From Antennarius striatus (Eukaryota; Chordata; Actinopteri; Lophiiformes; Antennariidae): a stretch of 64,000 nucleotides of DNA. The notes under the pieces are model-generated. The model was not told the origin of the DNA and did not search any database. It worked only from the letters and a program-made list of their open reading frames with translations. This document shows, one piece after another, positions 12,088-25,476 of the stretch. Position numbers and translations under genes: made by a program. How positions within the stretch are numbered: position 1 is the stretch's first letter; each line of letters opens with the position of its first letter. The stretch covers positions 13,469,001 to 13,533,000 of the forward strand of contig NC_090797.1 in assembly GCF_040054535.1 (NCBI RefSeq). Reading direction: 5' to 3'.

Positions 12088-14097
12088 ACCCTCTTCATAT
12101 CGCAATCTGTTGTGTCAAATCGCACCAGATGTGATGCCCTACCCACCACCTCTGAACCTCCCTGTCTATTAGATGAATGTAGGAGTAGGCCATGATGTGG
12201 CAGAACTCATGTTGCTTGCTTGTCCTTCTCGGTTGCTGTCAAAGAGCTGGAATTCTCTGATCACCGTCCTCAGGTTCCTTCCAATCTGCAAGATTCACAC
12301 ACAATGATTGGCAGTAACAGCAACAGAACACCTCAGCGGCGTTCGTGAACTCCTGAACCCGACGGCGTAGCGAGGCTGTGGCTTGCCAAAGCTTTCATCT
12401 CTGTGAACATGATTATTGGCATGACTGCCTTGATCCATGAAGCCCGGATCTATTCTCCAAAGCGCTGACAACTGATGAAATGGAGCAAAGAGGAAATGCA
12501 AAGACCACCAGTGGACACACGAAAAAGAGAAATGTTTAGGGAGAGGGAGAGCATGAGGGATTGTGAGTTTTATGGTTAGCTCCCAAGGTTGAAGAATGAA
12601 AACTGGAAGATATAGTTTCAGATGATTTGATCTGATAGCTGAGATCTGAAGTTAACAGGAGATACTTTCAAAATAATTCAAAAGCAAATTTCAAAAACAG
12701 TTATATTTATATTTACAAAGTTCATTTTATCAGTAGTATAACTGTAGAATAAATACATATACTGTATAAATGTAAGGTTAACCATTTAAAGCAGAATATT
12801 TTGTTCTCTTACCACCATTTTATCACTTTATGAAGTGCCCGAAAATAGAATAGAAAAGTATGTCATTATCAAATCACATGACAACATGACAGCTCATTAC
12901 TGGGATAATTAGATTTTTCTGTTGTAAAAACAGGTCAGAAACCTGAAAAATGCAAAAAAAAAAAAGTAATTATTATGGTCTAATTATGGACAGTATAAAC
13001 TAAAAAGATTACTACCCCCCCACACACACACACACAACACTGTTGTATAAAAAGAATGGTTTCATAATAAACGACATATGATCAACAACTTTACAGCGAC
13101 TCCTACACAACATTTAACCTCATTAGGGCAGCAGAACCGTGACCCGCAAGGGAGATCAGTGTAGATGAGATGATTAGGTTCACCTCGTCTTTAAGAACAC
13201 AGATTGATAAAAAACATCTAAACCTATCCAATTTTTAACTGTTTTTAAACAAACAAACATGGGGGGCCCCAAAACAACAAACCAAATCTGAATGAAACAC
13301 CTTTCAGTCTGTCTATTCCACGGCAGGAACTGGAAATAGACGATGTTCCACGTCTAAAATCCCAAACTTGCATCCCAAACTATTATCTATTATACTGTAT
13401 GTAAAGGGCCTGTTTATTTCAGTGTAGGTTTACTTCAATGCAAGAGAACACACACTGGAAATGATTTTATCACTTTCAAAAATATCTGCCAGCTTTTCTC
13501 TTGACTAACAAAGAAACTTATGTCTTATATTATGTACATATATACAATATTTAATGATATAAATACATCCTATAAATATTAGGATGTTGCTGTCTGTCCT
13601 ATAGGTCAACACCCTTTTTGCACCATGGACTGGTTTAACGTCTCTTAACATTTTGTCGAACCAGCCTTTAAGGTGACTGATTAGGGGAGTGGCGGCGGGA
13701 CCCTTGTTATAGACTGCTTCTTCTTTTGCACAAGCTTGAAAATTCCTGTATGCCCCTCCCCTTTTGACATATGGCCATGAGTTAAAAAAGTGCACAGCGT
13801 TCAGCATTCACTGTTTCATTTGTTGATGTAAATGTACGTTTGCACTCAAATCATTTCTGAAAAAAGGTGCTTGCTCACGCCACAATGTTTAGTAGGCTGT
13901 GTAGGTCACAGAGTACTGATGTACTACCCATTTTAAATACTAGATTTTGGACATGTGATTTTTCAGGCCGACCTGATGAACAAGCATGTCGAGAGGTTTC
14001 TGTTAACACAACATTACAAAAAATTTGGATTGAACCATCGAGATCTGGTTGCTCCTTAGACTGTCAGGGGGGAAGAACCAATATGCTACTGGCACTA
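12085..14097. other. Intergenic DNA, no gene recognised
   Basis: AT-rich sequence with homopolymer A runs near 12955 and a C/CA run near 13015-13035. No exon, RNA gene or transposon end is recognised. Confidence 0.45.
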
Positions 14098-14405
14098 CAG
14101 TGCGCCTTCACGAATTTGCGCATCAACAATTGCGACTCCACCTCATCGCGGATTTTTAATAGGCCGTCATGTGATACTGTACGTGCATTCTATTGGCTGA
14201 CGGCATCCAGAAGTGCGATCTGTTCCGTCAGTCTCGGACTTTCGCGAGACACAAAAGTGCTTTAAACAGTCTATCAGAGCGTGGGAAAAGGTAATACAGA
14301 TAGAAGGTGGTTTAAATAGATGAATAGATCACAATCTTGATCGTGGATTCCTCAATCACGTGTGGTTCCTGGAACGCATTACCCGCAAAGACCGAGGGCG
14401 CACTG
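14098..14405. mobile_element. Short TA-flanked MITE, pogo/Tigger-like
   Basis: The ends CAGTGCGCCTTCAC and GAGGGCGCACTG form inverted repeats, and TA lies directly on both sides. At 308 bp it encodes nothing. Relatives sharing the body words GGATTTTTAGTAGG and CTATTGGC lie at 24021-24203, from 39137, and from 50960. The 39137 and 50960 copies are the same insertion carried on the two arms of the large duplication. Confidence 0.75.
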
Positions 14406-15760
14406 TACACTCCTACACTGAAGCCTAGCTTGACTCTGACACATGGAGTAGTTTAGGATGTGAGGAGCGGAACGTCGAGAAGTTACAGTCACAAGGAGAT
14501 CTGATCTATGTATCCTCTGGAACACCCTGACACTAGCTGGATGATGAGGGTTTAGATCAGTATAACATTACTGTTAGTGATCAGTCGCAGTCAGTCAGAC
14601 AGAGAACGGCCCTGCCAAGTCCAGCCTGTCCTGCCTTTCTATGTCTCCTCCACGCACCGGCTCACTTCGTCGCTCCAGGGCGCCACGCTAAGCACAGAGG
14701 AAAAAGAGCACAGATACTAAATATACCCCCAGTGACTCTTGGGTAATCAGAGTCTTCTGTCGCCCAGAGAAGTCTCTATCTAATTGCACTCTGATTAGAC
14801 GAGCTGCCAAGAGTCTCAGCGAGTGGCATAGAGGGAGCTTCTCGTGTGCTGCCACGCTGACATTGTCTCTACGAACACACAAAGAAGAGCCGACGATAAA
14901 GTCATAAATACAAGCGCCGACCTCTGAAGTGTTGTAATTTTGTTTCCAGAGCATAACACTCTGGACTGTTTCAGCGCAATTCTCAATCATGGCAATAAAA
15001 CTTTAAATTTCCCTTTTTTCCAGTCTATGGTGCGAGTTTCTTTGCAGGCAATTAGCCCTGCATTTACACCAACTTTAATTTTGCCAGAGTCGAGGGAAGG
15101 AAAGAGATACTACACAGCAGCCAGTGCGTTTAAAAAAGATCAAATGAAAGTGAATTTATTAAAGACAGATATAAATACGAATCTCTCTCCACCCCCTCCC
15201 CCCTCCCCCTCGAACTTACAGGATTACGCTCTAATTAGAAATGTGTTAAAATCACAAAGGAGGGAGAGAGGAGATCATACGGTATTAATGAACAGAACAG
15301 AGGGATATCATCCAATCTCCATCTCTATCTGCACCCACACACACACACACACACACACACTGCTCTCCTTTCATCTGCCTTTGTTTCCTCCTCTTCTAAA
15401 TTCCCTGGCAAACTTTGTTTTCTTTTCTTCCTTTTCATTTTGCCTTTCAGACCAGTTTTTTGTTTTGTTTTGTTTTTTCTCTGACAAATTTCGTGTTTGT
15501 TTAGGTTTTATCTCCAATTTCCCCTCTTTTCCTTCCGCTTCCCGGCTCCCTCCACTCCCCCGTCCTTCAGCGGTGCCAGTGCTACATTAGGCAGCTGTGT
15601 TCTGGTTGGCGTGGTTGGAGGCCTGGCGCCATGCCTTGCTCAGAGTGTCTCAGCAGCCCTCCCAGCCCATCCGTCTGCCCACCCAGCCCCTCGGTCCTTA
15701 ATTAATGAAAGCTCTGTTGTTTTTGTTTACCAGTTTGTTGTATGCTAATCCAGCGAGCCC
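14406..15760. promoter_or_regulatory. Candidate conserved non-coding (enhancer-like) region
   Basis: There is no gene, but the stretch from about 14700 is unusually rich in developmental-factor words: TAATTAG and TGATTAG types (14786, 15230), TTAATTAATGA near 15700, TGTTTAC (FOX) near 15726, and ATGCTAAT (octamer-like) near 15742. A pyrimidine tract lies at 15184-15210, a short CA run at 15333-15360 and a CT-rich stretch at 15400-15550. This texture matches vertebrate conserved non-coding elements. It is an inference from composition only; alignment to other fish would decide. Confidence 0.3.
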
Positions 15761-18689
15761 ATCCTTCCTGGCTTTACCTCTCAGCTGATTGGTATGATCT
15801 CAACAGCCATGACCCAAACTGCTAGCCTTACAGTCATGTGATCAACAAAGGCTCCATATATTCCCCACTGACCAAATATCTACTAATAGTATCTTTAGGG
15901 CACTAACACATCAGGCCGGTCATCGTCCATTAGCCAAAGCAGTTCTGACATTAAAACCTGTTGCAGTAGTTTTACAGAAACAATATATGGTGGCTATGCT
16001 GCGGTTCACCTTACGTGGAGTTGCTGTTTTGTGGATTAGTTTTAGTGCAATTTTTGCACGCTTTTTATTTTTACAGTGCATTGTGTACAGCGTCCTGATT
16101 GGCTGTAGACCATTGTCAATCAATCACCTCCATGCCACATCTATTGCGCAGTACAGAATGTGTTGAGCTTGCTAATAGCAGCGTGACTCTAAAGGGTTGG
16201 AACTGCAGTACCATTCATTCATTCGTTCATTCATTTTCTATACCAGCTCCATCCGCTTGTGGGTCGCGGGGTGCTGGAACTACAGTACTGTATGTTCTAC
16301 AGTACTGTACGTTCTGCACCATTAAAAAAAAAAATCTGGGGTAGCGCCCAAAAGGCAGAAGAACAAAAATTGGACTTGTGGACTTGGTTAAATACGATAG
16401 AAGTTACACGGCTGTAAGGTGCCAAAATGAAACTTTGGTTGGTTACATACAGAAAAAGGAAAATAACATGTGGATGACAGCAGAATGAGTTTCAACAAAG
16501 ATGCAAAAAAAACTGTCTGCAACAAAAACCATCAAGGATGAAGTCAGCTTTAGCCTTGTGGATCAGTGACTGCAGGAAAAACACGATAACGCTAGGTACC
16601 AACATCATTCACACAGAGTAATAGTACTGGACTGATTTTTCTACTGAGGTTTAAAAACGTTTAAACAAAAGGTAAAAATGTGAAAATGTTACTGCCTGTC
16701 TTAAAAAAATTGTACAAACTGTGTACAATTTAGGGGTTTTACAGCCTTAAAACATCCATAATAATTGTAATAAAAAAAGCTGATTATTGACTACTAAGTG
16801 ACAGCTGGGCTAATTCAAATGTATGGATGGGCATAAACTGAATCAGGAGATAAGCGACTGTTTCAAGATAAGTCTGGGGGCACTCCATGAGGGGGTTCCT
16901 GCTAAAACTATACCTTCTGCATTGTCTGTTTTTTAATCAAATTTAGTTTTTAGCATTGCATGTAGCGTAGGATTCTTAAAAATGGATGTTGACAGTGTTG
17001 CTTTGCTTTCTCACATTGTGAGTTCAACAAATCAAGATAAAATTACACCACACAAAGCAAAGAAAATCTACAGTAGTGACACCTGAAAGAGTTTTAAGAC
17101 CTATAATTGTTGAAATGTCAGGAAGAAAATAGGATTTGGATGATGAAATGAGACCAAAGCCTCTGAAAGTGAAATAATTTCCTTAAAAGACAACTCGGAC
17201 TAAAGTCGGAACTGATGTAGGTGAGTCAGATCAAACATATTAACTTGTGTGTGAAATAATATTTAATCTGTTTTGCTAGGTTCAACTGACACATTAAAAA
17301 AATAGACAAATATCTTTGCTGATTTGTAAAAACGAAGATTGGCTTAATTCCAGTAATGACTGTGTCATGACTCTGTGTCTCCAGTCTCACGTTTCACCTA
17401 CATGTTAGATTTTAGCAAGTACTGTTTGACTACGTGTAGGAAAAATAAAATCTGTCAAATTAAATATATTTGATCTTCATGTCAAAGAGAAATTTCTGAA
17501 ATATTGCATATCCTACTGTAATATCCACCAGAAAAAGACAAAAATAAACGAAGGCACCTTAACATAGATGAGCTCTAATGCTTCCATAGCGAGTCTCTCT
17601 GACTAAACAGCATAGTAGACACTGCATTTCAACAAGTTTAATCAAGCTGTACTGATTGTAAACAGTGCACAACATCAAGACTTTAAAAAAAATACTTGAC
17701 TCTCCTTCAAACAGAGCTCTGCCATACTAACTCTAACCTTTCCTGTCACTATGAATTATGAGAAAGAGAAAGGCAGAGGGATTGTATAGCTCTCTGAAGA
17801 GGAGGGATGAGAAAGGGGTAAAGAGATAGACGGAGAATTGGAGAATGAAGGGAGACAGAACAGGAACAGGGGAGAACAAACGGTTCACTGACAGAGTGAA
17901 CAGGTGAGAAGAACCCAAAGACAATGGAGCACAGAGATCAACTTCCATTTATCTGTCAATTAGAGGGTTAATTTCTCTCTGGTCGGGCAAACAGCAAAAA
18001 GTTCATGCATATTTGAGTCATTTTGACATGGCAGGTTAAATATGAATATGTTTTACAGGCCGTTAGCATCAGATTAAATCATCTCCATGTTGGCATGATT
18101 GGACCTCATCCATGTTCCTAAAGCCTAAAGACCGTCTTCATCATATTCATCATCTTCATTGTGGCAGCACAGAAAATGAAATGTTTCATGTCTTTTTAAG
18201 TATTAAATATAAATGTTAAACTGTTCTGAATTTAGGGTCATATAGGACACCCCATTCACTTGAAAAGAATTGGGCATGTTGATTGCTATTTTTTTCATAG
18301 TTTAATACCCACCCCCTGTTTTTTTGACAAATCGCACCCTGCTTATAGGTAATATATGTCTGAAGACGGTCCTGTGTTTGACATTCTGATCAAACATAAG
18401 CTCATCTTTACAGGCACTGCAGCCACCAAACCCACTGTGTAACAGCATGAAGCATCTGGATGTGCATGTGCATGAGAGGATAAGGTGTAGGAGAGTCTGT
18501 TGTGACTCCCAGTCCTGAGCTGAAAAGCTGAAAAATGTATTTCAACATTTAATATACTAGACTACACAATTTGTCGCACACGGGATGAGTACATGCTGTC
18601 ATCAAACAATGAGTTTCCTGGAATCACATTTCCTGTGATCAGAGAGTATTCTCTTTTCCTCATTATTTTCTGTTGCTTAATCATTGACT
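15761..18689. other. Intergenic DNA with one antisense repeat fragment
   Basis: Positions 16209-16277 hold the antisense 3' end of the repeat seen at 10172-10490 (ATTCATT run, then TGGGTCGCGGGG). Position 16290 onward has a small ACAGTACTGTA-type internal repeat. Segment 17940-18120 has several homeodomain-like words. No gene is recognised. Confidence 0.45.
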
Positions 18690-19175
18690 TCTACTGGAGC
18701 ACTTCATCGCTAACATGGGCGGTAACAGTTATACCTGGAAAGATATGATTGGAAGCAGCGGCCTGCCCAACCTGAACCCAAATGGTAACTAACACCATGT
18801 TTGACCATAAGGGTGTCCACTAGGGTAATTGGCACCAGGACACTCTAGGTTGTAGATCGATGATCGACTTTGTATCAGCTGATCCGCTATATGTTCTGGG
18901 CACTCGGGTTAAGAGAGGAGCTGATCTATCGACTCGTTCGATCAATACCTGGGGAAGATGTCGGACATACTTAGGAGGCCCGAACAGATAGTGAAGGTCT
19001 GCTGGGAATGCTAGCTTGAGAACCCACTCAAGTTGCTCAACAACTGCCGCGTTCACAAGGTCATGTTCTGGGGGTGGCAGGACATAAGTAGTCTGAATGG
19101 TCTATGTTCCTGGCTGCCATTGCTGAGGCAGCTGTGTGGAGCTGTGGTCACAAGACTGTCAATGCTGTTGTAATC
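18690..19175 (+). mobile_element. Rex3 LINE fragment (endonuclease region)
   Basis: The sequence follows the Rex3 coding strand with decay. It includes the equivalents of WxxxIGxxGLPxLNPNG (18740-18785), TMFDHKGVH (18796-18822), the block ending RRSMIDFV (18838-18875), LDTRVKRGA-type sequence (18893-18920) and the block around WGWQDI (19060-19090). Several frame changes prevent translation. The RT part lies 1.1 kb further right on the same strand. Confidence 0.75.
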
Positions 19176-20277
19176 CTTTAACTCAGCTCACACAAGAAGG
19201 ATTCAACATAATCAAGTCTGGCCACACATTGCAAAAATAATAATAAAAACTAATATACACATTTCTTTTTTTTTAATCAACAAAATGGAACAAATGTAAA
19301 ACCTAAAGAATCTAAAACTAAAAAAGTGATCCTAAAGAACCTTTAAAAAGTGACCCTTCGTCCACACCATTTAATTCTACTGCCTCTGTGATCACAAGAA
19401 CATGATAAACCCATTTTAAGCATCAAAACAATGATGCCACTCATGCTTCTGCCTCTCATCAGAAGCCCTCTGAGACAGGGTCCAATAGACATGTGACCTG
19501 CAAGTTGGACATGATAATTGTGGTTGTCTTGTCTACAAGAACATGGATGGATGGATGGAAGGACGGACGGATGGACGGACGGACCAAATTGCTCAGGTTT
19601 AAGATTAAATCCTACAGAAATCTCGTTTGTCCCTCACTCTTTACGGGAGATATTCTGATACAGCAACTAACGTAAATCCAGAGTTCACAAGCAGTTCTTT
19701 TTTAATACTGAAAAGTTTTGAATTGCATTAAAAAGTTGATAGGAAAATCTTATGCATGGAATTGAATCAAAAGCTGTGGAGTATTTCACACCATGACAGC
19801 TCATAACACATTGACAGACAAAGATTAGTTACAGTTTTTCAAAATGGGATTAAACCAACAGTCATCCATTATGAAACAGACAGAAATGTGATTGAATGTT
19901 TGTCCTGTTTCAGTTGTTCTGTGAAACATTTTAATCTTGCCGCTGTCTGAATCTATTAAAAAAAAGAAAGAAATCACACCAACTGTGTTGGACTGTTCCA
20001 AAACGTTCAAACCCATAAATCCAACAAAATTGAGGGATTTCTTTTCCAATAAATCCATCAAAAAATATTGATCCCTACTCCTTTAAAGACGTGTTCAGAT
20101 TCCCTCATTACCATCCACCTTATGATATGAGGTCTCATCTATTGCATAATGTAGGGTGTTTTACAAACATGTTTATAAAGAGAATGGCATAGCTCTTACC
20201 CATAGATGGATAGACATGGATTAGGATGGTTATAGAATTCTCAAAATAAACTAAACCAAAATGTTATGAAGTAAAAG
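19176..20277. other. Intergenic DNA between two Rex3 pieces
   Basis: No Rex3 similarity is visible here, although an intact element would have its linker in this position. A GGAT/GGAC repeat lies at 19545-19583. Either Rex3 was interrupted and decayed, or the flanking pieces are separate insertions. Confidence 0.45.
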
Positions 20278-21197
20278 TTGGGATATTTTGTAGGAATGCA
20301 TAAGTCAGACCTGTTCCAGGTGCATGTTGGACTCCGGCAGGGCTGCCCTCTATCACTGGTTCTGTTCATAATCTTTATGGACAGAATTTCTAGGCGCAGC
20401 CTGGATCCAGAGGGAATCCGGTTTGGGGTCCAAAGGATTTCATCTCTTCTTTTTGCAGACTATGTTGTCCTATTGGTCTCATCAAACCTGGACCTTCAGC
20501 GTGCACTGAGACGGTTTACAGCCGAGTAGTGGGATGCAAGTGGGATGAGGATCAGCACCTCTAAATCCGAGGCCATGGTTCTCGACCGGAAAAGGGTGGT
20601 GTTACCTCTTCAGGTCGGTGGAGAGTCTTTTCCCCAAGTGGAGGAGTTTAAGTATCTTGGGTTCTTGTTCACGAGTGAGGGAAGGATGGAACATGAGATT
20701 GACAGACGGATCGGTGCAGCTTCTGCAGTGATGCAGTCGCTGTATAGATCTATTGAGGTGAAGAAGGAGCTGAGTCGCAAGACGAAGCTCTCAATCTATA
20801 GGTCAATCTACGTTCCTACTCTCACCTATGGTCATGAGCTTTGGGTCATGACCGAAAGGACAAGATCCCGGATACAAGCGGCTGAAATGAGTTTCCTCCG
20901 TAGAGTGGCTGGGCGCACCCTTACCTCGAGCAGAGCCAGCTGAGGTGGCTCTGGCGTTTGTTCCGGATGCCTCCTGGACGCCTCCCTGGGGAGGTTTTCC
21001 GGGCATGTCCTAGACCTCGAGGAAGACCTAGGACACGCTGTAGAGACTATGTCTCTCGGCTGGCCTGGGAACGCCTTGGGCTCCCCCTGGAGGAGCTGGA
21101 GGAGGTGTCTGGGGAGAGGAAAGTATGGGCTTTCCTGCTGAGACTGCTGCCCCCGCAACCCGGCCCCTTGGATAAGCAAAAAACATAATGACATGAA
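20278..21197 (+). mobile_element. Rex3 LINE fragment (reverse transcriptase C-half and 3' end)
   Basis: Two near-continuous frames read VHVGLRQGCPLSLVLF, FMDRISRRSLDPEG, LLFADYVVLLVSS, FKYLGFLFTSEGRMEHEIDR, SIYVPTLTYGHELWVM and, after a frame change near 20930, LFRMPPGRLPGEVF and RDYVSRLAWERLGLP. The QGCPLS block is the site of the standard Rex3 PCR primer. The catalytic FADD is FADY, so the polymerase is dead. The 3' end is near 21197. An antisense copy of the 3' part lies at 33188-33640. Confidence 0.88.
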
Positions 21198-21959
21198 TTT
21201 CTACCAGAAAAGATATTTAACTGTCATCCAAAAATGTAGCTTGTTGGATGTTCCAAATATTAATAAAGAGTTTGAAGACACCTTCCAAATACAGAAGAAA
21301 TGCCATTTCTGTCTGTGAGAGCAGGGGTGAAAGAAGAATCACTGATTGATAACTTGTCTATAATGGAAAAGACTACAAAGAAAAGTTGCACACCATCAGG
21401 ATCCATTAAAGTGCTCCAGGTCTGTCTCTGCACGTGGAAGGTAAGTAACAGTTGCCTTAACCTTAACAGCAGCCTTTCTTCACGCAAAGCGGAGGATGAA
21501 TCACTCCAAAGCAATTACTTTACAAAATAATTTACTAAAGCTGCACACTTAAAATTGCTTCATATAAAGTTGTCTGCCGGGTGGCGCAATGTAAAAAAAC
21601 CCACGGACATTAGTCGGGGTATTAACACCTCCTTGTGATTTGAACATGGTCTAGGCAACAATTGATGACTCCACAGCCGGCTAACCAAGTGAGAGTCCTC
21701 TGTCCAACAACGCCATCAACCAGATGCTTTTACTCACATGTTAATGCCTATTTAGGTTCATATGTGTGTGTCTAGCTGCCTATTTAATTGTTTTCAGTAG
21801 TGTTTTCATGTTGTGCATTTATCTCGTCTCGCTAGTATAATTGTTTTCTCTTTGTAAATCTATGGTTACCTGTATTTATTTCTGTCTGTCTGTCTAGCTA
21901 TCTATTTGCCTGTGTCTGTCTGTCTATCTGTCTATCTATTTGACTATCTGTCTTTCTTT
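21198..21959. other. Intergenic DNA, no gene recognised
   Basis: Contains a TCTG/TCTA-rich tract at 21880-21955 (degenerate tetranucleotide repeat). Nothing else is recognised. Confidence 0.45.
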
Positions 21960-22560
21960 ATGCAAGAGCAGCTTCATGATAAGGTGCGAGGCACCTGCTT
22001 TTTTCTGCAGATGGATGAAGCTACTGACAGTAAGAAAGACTGTTCATTGATGACTTATGTCAGATTCATAGATGGAGATGACATGAGGCAGGAATTAATT
22101 TTCTGCAAATTACTGGCAGAGCCACAGCAGAACTGTTTGCAATAATTGACTCTTACTTGAGGCTGGTCTTAAAGAGGCTGGTCTGAGATGGAGAACTGTG
22201 GGGGGTCTGGACAGACTGGGGGCAGGCCATGGCTGGGAAACGGGGCATGAACACACTGCATGATACACTGTGGCATCAAACTGATGTCATGACCAACATG
22301 TTTGCTACAGAGAACTATAAAAATGTGACCTGTGATCAGCGCTGTGCGAAGAAATGTGCTCCGATCACACAGCCGTTCTGTTTGATAGTGAGGCCCGATG
22401 GCTGTCACGGGGCAAGGGGCAGGCCGGGGTCGTTGAGCTGCAAAATGAAATCCGCATCATGTTGAAACGACAGGCAGTGATCTGTAACAAGTTCCTCGTG
22501 AAAATTTCTGCCTCTGGCGAGTTTCAGAAGAAGAAAATAAAATTATTTGGTAAATTATTT
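21960..22560 (+). pseudogene. hAT (Charlie-type) transposase remnant
   Basis: The first frame reads FFLQMDEATDSKKDCSLMTY then VRFIDGDDMRQELIFCKLL, the block around the first catalytic Asp of the ZBED5/FAM200-like hAT transposases. Further on are a degraded AMAGKRGMNT (usually a C-T-D-G-A block), HxxxW and, in another frame from 22354, VLFDSEARWLSRGKGQAG, matching the conserved HTEVRWLSRGKV stretch, then LQNEIRIMLKRQ. At least three frame changes and large losses separate the pieces. It could not be made as a protein. Confidence 0.75.
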
Positions 22561-22614
22561 TTCCACTCTTTTTTTTAAACATATTTTTACACATGTAGAT
22601 GTGCAGACCCTAGT

Positions 22615-22616
<2 letters not shown>

Positions 22617-22679
<63 letters not shown>
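22617..22679. repeat. (CA)n microsatellite
   Basis: About 31 CA units directly left of the dispersed repeat at 22680-22830. Confidence 0.98.
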
Positions 22680-22680
<1 letters not shown>

Positions 22681-22830
22681 CCTCTCCTTTGCATGTCTGA
22701 AAAGGAGAGAATAATGGTCGAGTGATGGGCAGTTCCTCTCTGGTGCCCCCAATGAGCAGCTTGTCTGGGTATGGCACCTTGCTCAGGGGCACATCGGCAG
22801 TGCTCAGGGAGTGAACTGGTACCTAAAAAA
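22680..22830. repeat. Dispersed repeat, hairpin-headed family
   Basis: Starts with CTCTCCTTTGCATG and a partial inverted copy AAAAGGAGAG. It continues with GGGCAGTTCCTCTCTGGT, CACCTTGCTCAGGGGCAC and GTGAACTGGTACCT. The same order of words appears at 39430-39660 and 51097-51360, where the inverted repeat at the head is perfect in the latter. The transposon class is unknown. Confidence 0.55.
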
Positions 22831-23426
22831 ATCTGCCTGATATGTGTCTTTAGAAGACTTATTCTGGCTGTACGGCTGTCGTTTAAACTACAGATTGCTT
22901 TATCAACAGTGTTGGAGCGTGATCCGGTAAGGATGATGGCCCACTTGAATCCTCAGATTGAGGGCAGGACTCAGATCTAAATGTAAAATACTGACCAATA
23001 ACCACAACACAATGCTGCTGGAGCCAAAAGCAAGCCTCAGATCACACCATCAGCTTAGATCCTGTGGTCATGCAACACCAACTTCAGGAATAATCATTTC
23101 TACCACAGAGACACCCGGTGTGTCCGGGTTGAGATACTTTATATAACAGCTGGGTTGATGGATAACATGACGGTCTAAGCAACAACCATATGTGAGAGAT
23201 CAAGCTGTAATGAGCAATATTCATGGCAGACTCTATAATTAAAGAACTCACCCCAGCCATTCAGATGCCGTTTAAAGCCATTGATAATGAATAAATACAC
23301 ACACATTTGATCATCTTTACTCTGTAGCAAAAGAACAAAAGTCTTGAACAACATCCTGAGAGGAGGCAGATGTCGTTAATAAACATTCAAGATCATCCTT
23401 CTTTCAAGCCTGGGTGGCTACTTCTT

Positions 23427-23435
23427 TGTGTGTGT

Positions 23436-23498
<63 letters not shown>

Positions 23499-23508
23499 CG
23501 TGCGTGTG
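23427..23508. repeat. (GT)n microsatellite
   Basis: Long GT run with one GTAT interruption and a GTGC end. Confidence 0.97.
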
Positions 23509-24020
23509 GCAGGTTGAGCAGTTGTCCACACATCACAAGGTTGTTGGTTCAATGACTTGTTTCTGCAGACATTCATCCAGTCAGCGTTTGGCAGAGATGA
23601 AAGTCAACCACACTGTTTACGATGCAAAGAAGGTTTCCCCGTTGACTCGGTTTATCCTTGATTTACCTAGTATATTCATCAGAGCTCTGTCTTGAATAAA
23701 ATCAAGTCTCCAGAGGGGGGATCTTCACATTATCGCTTGGACAACACATTTCATGTAGTCACGGTGGAATGCAGAGAGAACCTTTGGACTTAGGGCTGTT
23801 CCTGTCTAATTCAGAGCAACCGAGACGGTTTTGTCTACATTCTTATGGACATATCATCGCCAGCTTCAGGTGTTCAGGTGTGTAGAAAGTTTTGTTGAAA
23901 TTTCTTTTTTTGAGTTTTGCTCCAGACAGACAGAAATGAGTAGAGACCAAACTGAACGGCATTATGCCAAGACAGAAGAAAGATATGGGCAAAAATGAAT
24001 GTATATCCCTCGTACATTTT

Positions 24021-24203
24021 AAGGTGCACGGTTTCACCTCATCCTGGATTTTTAGTAGGTAGTCACATGATACCGTACTTGCATTCTATTGGCTGACAAC
24101 ATCAGGAGGTGTGCTGATTTCCGAGTTTTTCACAATATCACAGAATTTTGTTATTTATAGGTGGTCCTGGAACGCATTAACCGCGAGAAACAAGAGATCA
24201 CTG
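24021..24203. mobile_element. MITE fragment, same family as 14098-14405
   Basis: Shares GGATTTTTAGTAGG, CACATGATACCGTA, CATTCTATTGGCTGAC and the right end GTCCTGGAACGCATTA...GATCACTG followed by TA. The left end is decayed and the middle is shorter than in the 14.1 kb copy. Confidence 0.65.
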
Positions 24204-25476
24204 TATACTGTTCTGAGGATGTGGGCAGAGAGAAGTTTGCTGAAACAGAGCAGCATGCAGTTTAACACAGTTAAGTCTGTCATAACAACATGTACTACTC
24301 TGATTACCCTTAGGCAGATGTGGATCCACAACATGATATAATATGTGGAACACAAGCAGCTCAAATCCTGAGCCATTCCTGTCATGCTGCCTATGTAGAG
24401 CCTGGATTCTGCCAGAGATGGTCCCACAGAACTTCACACACAAGTAAAAATCCACCCATTTAATGGAGTTTTTAATTCCAATCAATGATTTTAATTCCAG
24501 TCAATCAAAGAATGTACACCATGGAATTCATTTGGAATTCATATACTTTATAAAATAGTCATCACTAATGTTTATGCCTTGCAGAACCTATTAAAATAAA
24601 GAATATGTTCATAGTTGTGGTTTATGAGTAATGATGGGTGCTTGAAAAAAAAGTACCCCTTTAAAACGTGCAACAGCCTTTGAGCAAGATATTCTAAGGT
24701 AAAGATGGAATGGTCAACCATATCGGATCTCAAGTACTAAATTCAAGTTGGCAAGGGTTTATTGTGGAATACTGTCTCTAGCAGCACACCATCTGGACCG
24801 CACAGTTTCTCACCGCCTCTGGACTTCATTAGTCTTCTCATATCCTCCTCTACCTCCCTACACTCAGTCCGCTCATCATCTTCACCTGTGCTTCACCTGT
24901 ATTCTCTGCTCAGCCCTCAGTTCTCTGCCAGATTATTTAGGGTTAATCCTCCTTTATTTCCTGTTTTCTGTTTGACTATTCTGCCTATTTCCCTGCTCCC
25001 TATCGGATGTGTTAGCCTGTTCAAACTGATTACCTGGTTTTGTAAACTTTGCTGTAGGAAATTAAATACAGATTTGTATTTTGCTCTCCTGTCATGATTT
25101 GGGTCCCCTCCGTCAGTAATGTGACAGTAAAATTTGTCCAATCATTTGTCAGCTGTCAAACTTTAACCTCTCTCTCTCTCTCTCTCTGCTGTCGAGATTT
25201 ACATCTCAATGCTTTAACCCTTGGCTCCCTGGGTATGTTGCTTCTCGCTGGAGACACCTTATTTGTTGGATGGCTTCCTTTGGTGATCTACTTCCTGTCA
25301 AGGTTTAAGTGAATCACGTCTAAATTTTTTGGGCTAAACAGTCGATGCTGGACCAGTTTGTTTTCCTCCTTTTAGGAGTTTGTAAAGTTAGGGAAGACCA
25401 CTTTATATATGTAGAGACCAGGAAAAAACGTGATTTTCATAAAACCCCCCCTTAAAGTGATTTATGTGAAATAGAA
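24204..25476. other. Intergenic DNA; possible old retroelement end
   Basis: Positions 24770-25150 are CT-rich with a TTTGGGTCC-type word near 25097, which loosely resembles the ends of fish LTR elements, but no terminal repeat pair or coding region is visible. A (CT)n run lies at 25170-25187. No gene is recognised. Confidence 0.3.

Noticed and set aside
19545-19583. GGAT/GGAC tandem as a LINE tail
   Set aside because: Rex3 tails are GATG-like, but no coding end leads into this one; treated as a simple repeat.
24770-25150. Possible old LTR-type retroelement end
   Set aside because: Only composition and a short word suggest it; no paired terminal repeats, primer site or coding part could be seen.
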